Source: Cerrena zonata (lineage: Eukaryota; Basidiomycota; Agaricomycetes; Polyporales; Cerrenaceae). From it: 64,000 nucleotides of DNA. A program made the translations under genes and the position numbers. The stretch is taken from positions 992,001 to 1,056,000 of the forward strand of contig JASBNA010000002.1 of assembly GCA_038087015.1 (NCBI GenBank), given 5' to 3'. Below, in pieces: positions 61,141-64,000 of this stretch (position 1 is its first letter; each line of letters starts with the position of its first letter). The notes under the pieces were generated by a model, which was given only the letters and a program-made list of their open reading frames with translations, did not search any database and had not been told where the DNA came from.

Positions 61141-61846
61141 ATCGCTTACTTGTTCCTTTATTTCACTTCTGTCATTTCAATACTTTGACACTTGCATTTC
61201 ATGAAACATATGGTTCAGGTCATCCATTACTTACTTTCGGTCATAACCCCTCCAATTTGTTATTGTATCTACACCCTTTGCAAGGGAATCAATCGCAGTG
61301 CCTCGAGAGGCCAGCAGCAGTCCCCTCCTTGAAACTTTATTCCATGTGCTTGCTCTTCCTCCTCCCTCCTCTCTCTCTCTACTGTCTGTATATTTCTCAA
61401 CCTCATCCGACCCTGTGCTCCTAGCTTAGCTCCTTCAATCCTTTTAAGTTTTATTTCGCATTCATCTGGTTTCGTGTTCGTAGCAATATCTTACTATAGA
61501 GGCTTGTGTATAACGGGAATATTATCTCATATATCTCAACCTTGTGTGTGTCAGGAATTTGAAATTATTGTGGCGCATCGGTGAAATACAAGATCTCTGG
61601 CGTTGGGCGATCTTGGGCGAGGCTTCCTTTGTTTGTCGGTACTGTCTTGAATGACGTCTTAGGAAGGTGTTGTATTGGCTGGATGCGCGAGGCGTCGTCT
61701 CACCCCAAGCACGCCAAGATTACAACCAAACGATAGATGGTCTAGACGTTGTTCGAAGAACATCGGGTTGTCGTACACCGCATATATTGTACAGATAATG
61801 GTACATCGGGGCAGGAACATGGATCAGACAAAATCATATGAATATG
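61141..61846. other. convergent intergenic region
   Basis: 706 bases between the RhoGEF (+) and primase (-) genes, which converge. It is T- and C/T-rich to about 61560. No gene, repeat or RNA is visible. Confidence 0.45.
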
Positions 61847-63345
61847 TTACCAACTCATATCTGTCACCAGACGTAATTAGAAAACCAACATAATGATATA
61901 AAATAATAGTTATGCGTACCCATGCCACTCCGAACAGCCAGTCTTGTTTCTTCCATTAATCCCGCAGCGTGTCGATCAAGCATCTCAATGTATGGTTTCA
62001 ACGATGTCTTTTCCCAATCTGCTCAACCAATTCATTAGTTTTTTTATTTCCTGATATGACAAAGCGAAGAAGTTTACCTGCATGATGCTCGTCACTCCCC
62101 GCTTGGTCAAGTTCATTCAGAAGTTGGCCGACTGTAGGTACTTTCTCTGGGTCGAAGTTGTCAATGTCGTGTGGGTCAACGGGTACACAGACTCGTCCGG
62201 TTTTAGGATGGATACAGAACGGTGCTTTGAGCAAATGGTTACGATGTTTCGATACCTCTGCATCAAGACGTGGGTATGTGTATTGCAGAACGATGTCTTC
62301 AAGGGCGTAGGACATGAGGGTCTGCAGATAATATCGTTTAGTTTTTTTACCTCGTTGTTAATAACAAGACGTCATACTCGTCGTGATGAGACTTTGGGTA
62401 ACTCTTTGATTTTTGCCCTCAAGTCCGCCCATTTTTCGGAAGATGAGTTCTCGTGCTTTGTCCATCTTTCGCGCAAGTCACTCTGGATCTCCTTGTCTGG
62501 AATGAGATGCAAAAGTTCTTGCCAGCCTTCTTTCGATTCGAAACAATCTTGGTCTTCAAGAATAAGGTCCATGAATGTCTCTGCAAGAGGCTCTAGTGCT
62601 GCCCTGCATAATAATTTATATCTGTCGAGGAGAAACGTGACATTAGGTGGAAACTCACTGAATAGATGGGGGCAATGGTTTATTAGGTTGTCTGACATTG
62701 ACTTTCTTGTGCATCTCCTTTCCACCAGCAATCACAGTCAACCATCCAACCATAGCCTTTCGTTCGTCGTCTGTCAGCTCTATGGCCTCCTTGTCGCTTA
62801 TCCATAAATGAATACCACGACGACCAGAGTAAACCCATAGTAGGTGTTTGTAGCCAAATTGGGTTCGGATGGCTTTGTCAAGTACACGCACAGCTAGGGA
62901 AATGAAGACCCAGCATCGTGAACATATTGCTGCATCTGAGCAACATGTTCGAATTTCGTCGTAATCTGTCATATCTATATCGAATACTAGTTCACGGAGA
63001 GTTGGTTTGAACGCAGCTGGTCGGACAGTCTTCTTGTCTTTTGGCTACGTGTCTGACAATAAATATTTAGCATGCCGTAGTAGTTCAGAGACGCACCCTT
63101 GCACTGTACACGGGACCTATTTCGAAACGCGTTGGGTTGAGTAGACATACTTGTTTCTTGAATTCCTCCGTGGTATTAAACGAGTTGTATCGCAGGTATA
63201 CATCTCCCTTTAGCGTGAAAGCAAGTTCGCGGTGTGTAAACAGACGCGTCGGAGCATGTCCTTGGTTTAGCCAGTGGAATATCGACTTGAATGGGTATAA
63301 CCGGCGATAGAAAGCCAACATCTGATCATCTGACACGGATTCCAT
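61847..63345 (-). CDS. PRI1: DNA primase small (catalytic) subunit
   Basis: Catalytic subunit of the DNA polymerase alpha-primase complex, which makes RNA primers for nuclear DNA replication. The ATG at 63345 gives MESVSDDQMLAFYRRLYPFK and then HRELAFTLKGDVYLRYNSF. The metal-binding aspartates are in LVFDIDMTDYDEIR. A zinc site is formed by CCSDAAICSRC. YSGRRGIHLWISD is the nucleotide-binding motif of archaeal/eukaryal primases. The C-terminal exons include LPKVSSRRTLMSYALEDIV, YPRLDAEVSKHRNHLLKAPF and the conserved IHPKTGRVCVPVD. A last intron joins SGMD to MSW and the stop at 61847. About 410 residues over about seven exons. Upstream MluI-type sites suggest G1/S control. Confidence 0.95.
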
Positions 63346-63671
63346 GGTTTTACTTTTGTTGATTAAGAATAAGAAAAGTCAAACTGAGGCCCAGGGATGT
63401 AATTAGAGGAATGTGGTAGGACGCGACTTGTAATTAGAACGCGTGTAAAGCGCGTGTCACGCTTTCGCGTTTCTCACCGTGACCAACGCCACCGATTTGG
63501 GTGGGTCGATCATTCTTCTATCCCTACTTGCACTAAGGTAAGTTGGAAACAAACCGTATATGCATCCATAGTTGACTCGTTGTCCATTTCAGTGGCTTCA
63601 GGGCTCTCAGGGCCACCTACACATCTTAGGACTAACCCTCACACTTATCACTTGTAGTGCATTCATCCACA
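63346..63671. promoter_or_regulatory. divergent promoter of PRI1 and the PX gene with cell-cycle boxes
   Basis: 326 bases between two divergent ATGs. ACGCGT (MCB, the MBF/DSC1 site) lies at 63439-63444, about 95 bases before the PRI1 ATG. TTTCGCG at 63463-63469, the reverse of CGCGAAA, fits the SCB form CRCGAAA. ACGCGA at 63421-63426 and CGCGTG at 63451-63456 are further MCB-like cores. DNA primase genes are classic G1/S targets in fungi. Binding is inferred. Confidence 0.6.
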
Positions 63672-64000
63672 ATGACGTCTCTCCAAGCTATCTACATCCG
63701 AAGTCATGAAGAACGCAACGAACCCAAACCACACACAGTCTACCGTATAGAAATCCAAGCCTCTGTCCGTTCGTGGCAAATGTGGCGACGGTACTCAGAG
63801 TTCGACGACCTCCATACCGAGCTTACTAGGTCTACAGGATCTCCACCTCCATGCGAGCTCCCTCCTAAACGTTCTATGACTATGTCTATCTTCGGTCGAT
63901 CGAAAGCCAAAGAGGAGGTCCTGGAAGAGAGAAGGGCTGGACTGGAACAGTACCTTCGAGCAATCCTCAGCGCGAAAGAGGAGAAATGGAGGGAGAGTTT
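63672..64000 (+). CDS. PX-domain protein, 5' part only
   Basis: The start of a phosphoinositide-binding PX-domain protein, cut off by the window end; the frame is open through 64000. The ATG at 63672 gives MTSLQAIYIRSHEERNEPKP. The PX core is visible: VYRIEIQASVRSWQMWRRYS with the RRYSEF motif, LPPKRSM, and RRAGLEQYLRAIL. PX proteins act on endosomal or vacuolar membranes. Vam7, a vacuolar SNARE with an N-terminal PX domain, is one candidate; a sorting nexin is another. The missing C-terminus would decide. Confidence 0.85.
   Translation, partial: MTSLQAIYIRSHEERNEPKPHTVYRIEIQASVRSWQMWRRYSEFDDLHTELTRSTGSPPPCELPPKRSMTMSIFGRSKAKEEVLEERRAGLEQYLRAILSAKEEKWRES

Overview
The window looks like nuclear DNA of a filamentous basidiomycete, most likely an Agaricomycete wood or litter decayer. 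Nearly every gene is cut by several short GT-AG introns of about 50-65 bases. Genes are tightly packed on both strands. The protein set is typical of such fungi: a xyloglucanase with a fungal cellulose-binding module, an AVT-type transporter, a polyubiquitin gene and a Ngaro-type tyrosine-recombinase retrotransposon. I see no prokaryotic operons, CRISPR array, rRNA or convincing tRNA.

Layout, left to right. 0.5-8.1 kb: an ITC1/ACF1-like chromatin-remodelling subunit (+), a vacuolar amino-acid transporter of the AVT1 type (+) and translation factor eIF3k (-). 8.2-14.9 kb: a nested mobile-element block. An intact 5,341-bp Ngaro-like retrotransposon (split direct repeats A1/A2 and B1/B2; gag, RT/RNase H and tyrosine recombinase, all on -) sits inside the left arm of a 1,389-bp element with 373-bp perfect terminal inverted repeats. 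The block lies in the divergent promoter between eIF3k and a WDR5/Swd3 gene. 15.1-21.0 kb: Swd3 (+), polyubiquitin (+), UTP23 (-), EMC7 (+). 21.2-28.6 kb: an unrecognised conserved-looking protein (-), a secreted CAP-domain protein (+), a DLT1-like membrane protein (+), a glutathione-transferase gene with two apparent frameshifts (-) and a BTB protein (-). 29.0-40.2 kb: NADH-cytochrome b5 reductase (-), a dual-specificity phosphatase (+), TVP23 (-), an unrecognised multi-membrane protein (+) and an LRR protein (+). 40.2-47.3 kb: GH74-CBM1 xyloglucanase (-) and a kinase-like protein with degenerate motifs (+). 50.1-52.2 kb: an amino-acid permease with one apparent frameshift (+). A sparse stretch of about 4 kb follows. 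56.4-64.0 kb: an LRR-RhoGEF (+), DNA primase small subunit (-) and the start of a PX-domain protein (+).

Most genes are unlinked housekeeping functions: chromatin, translation, ribosome assembly, ER and Golgi membrane machinery, signalling and replication. I see no metabolic gene cluster. Divergent pairs with short shared promoters are common: UTP23/EMC7, TVP23/membrane protein, PRI1/PX and, before the transposon insertions, eIF3k/Swd3. The main interest is the nested element block. The undisturbed arm of the outer element preserves the empty target site of the retrotransposon, so the integration event can be read base by base.
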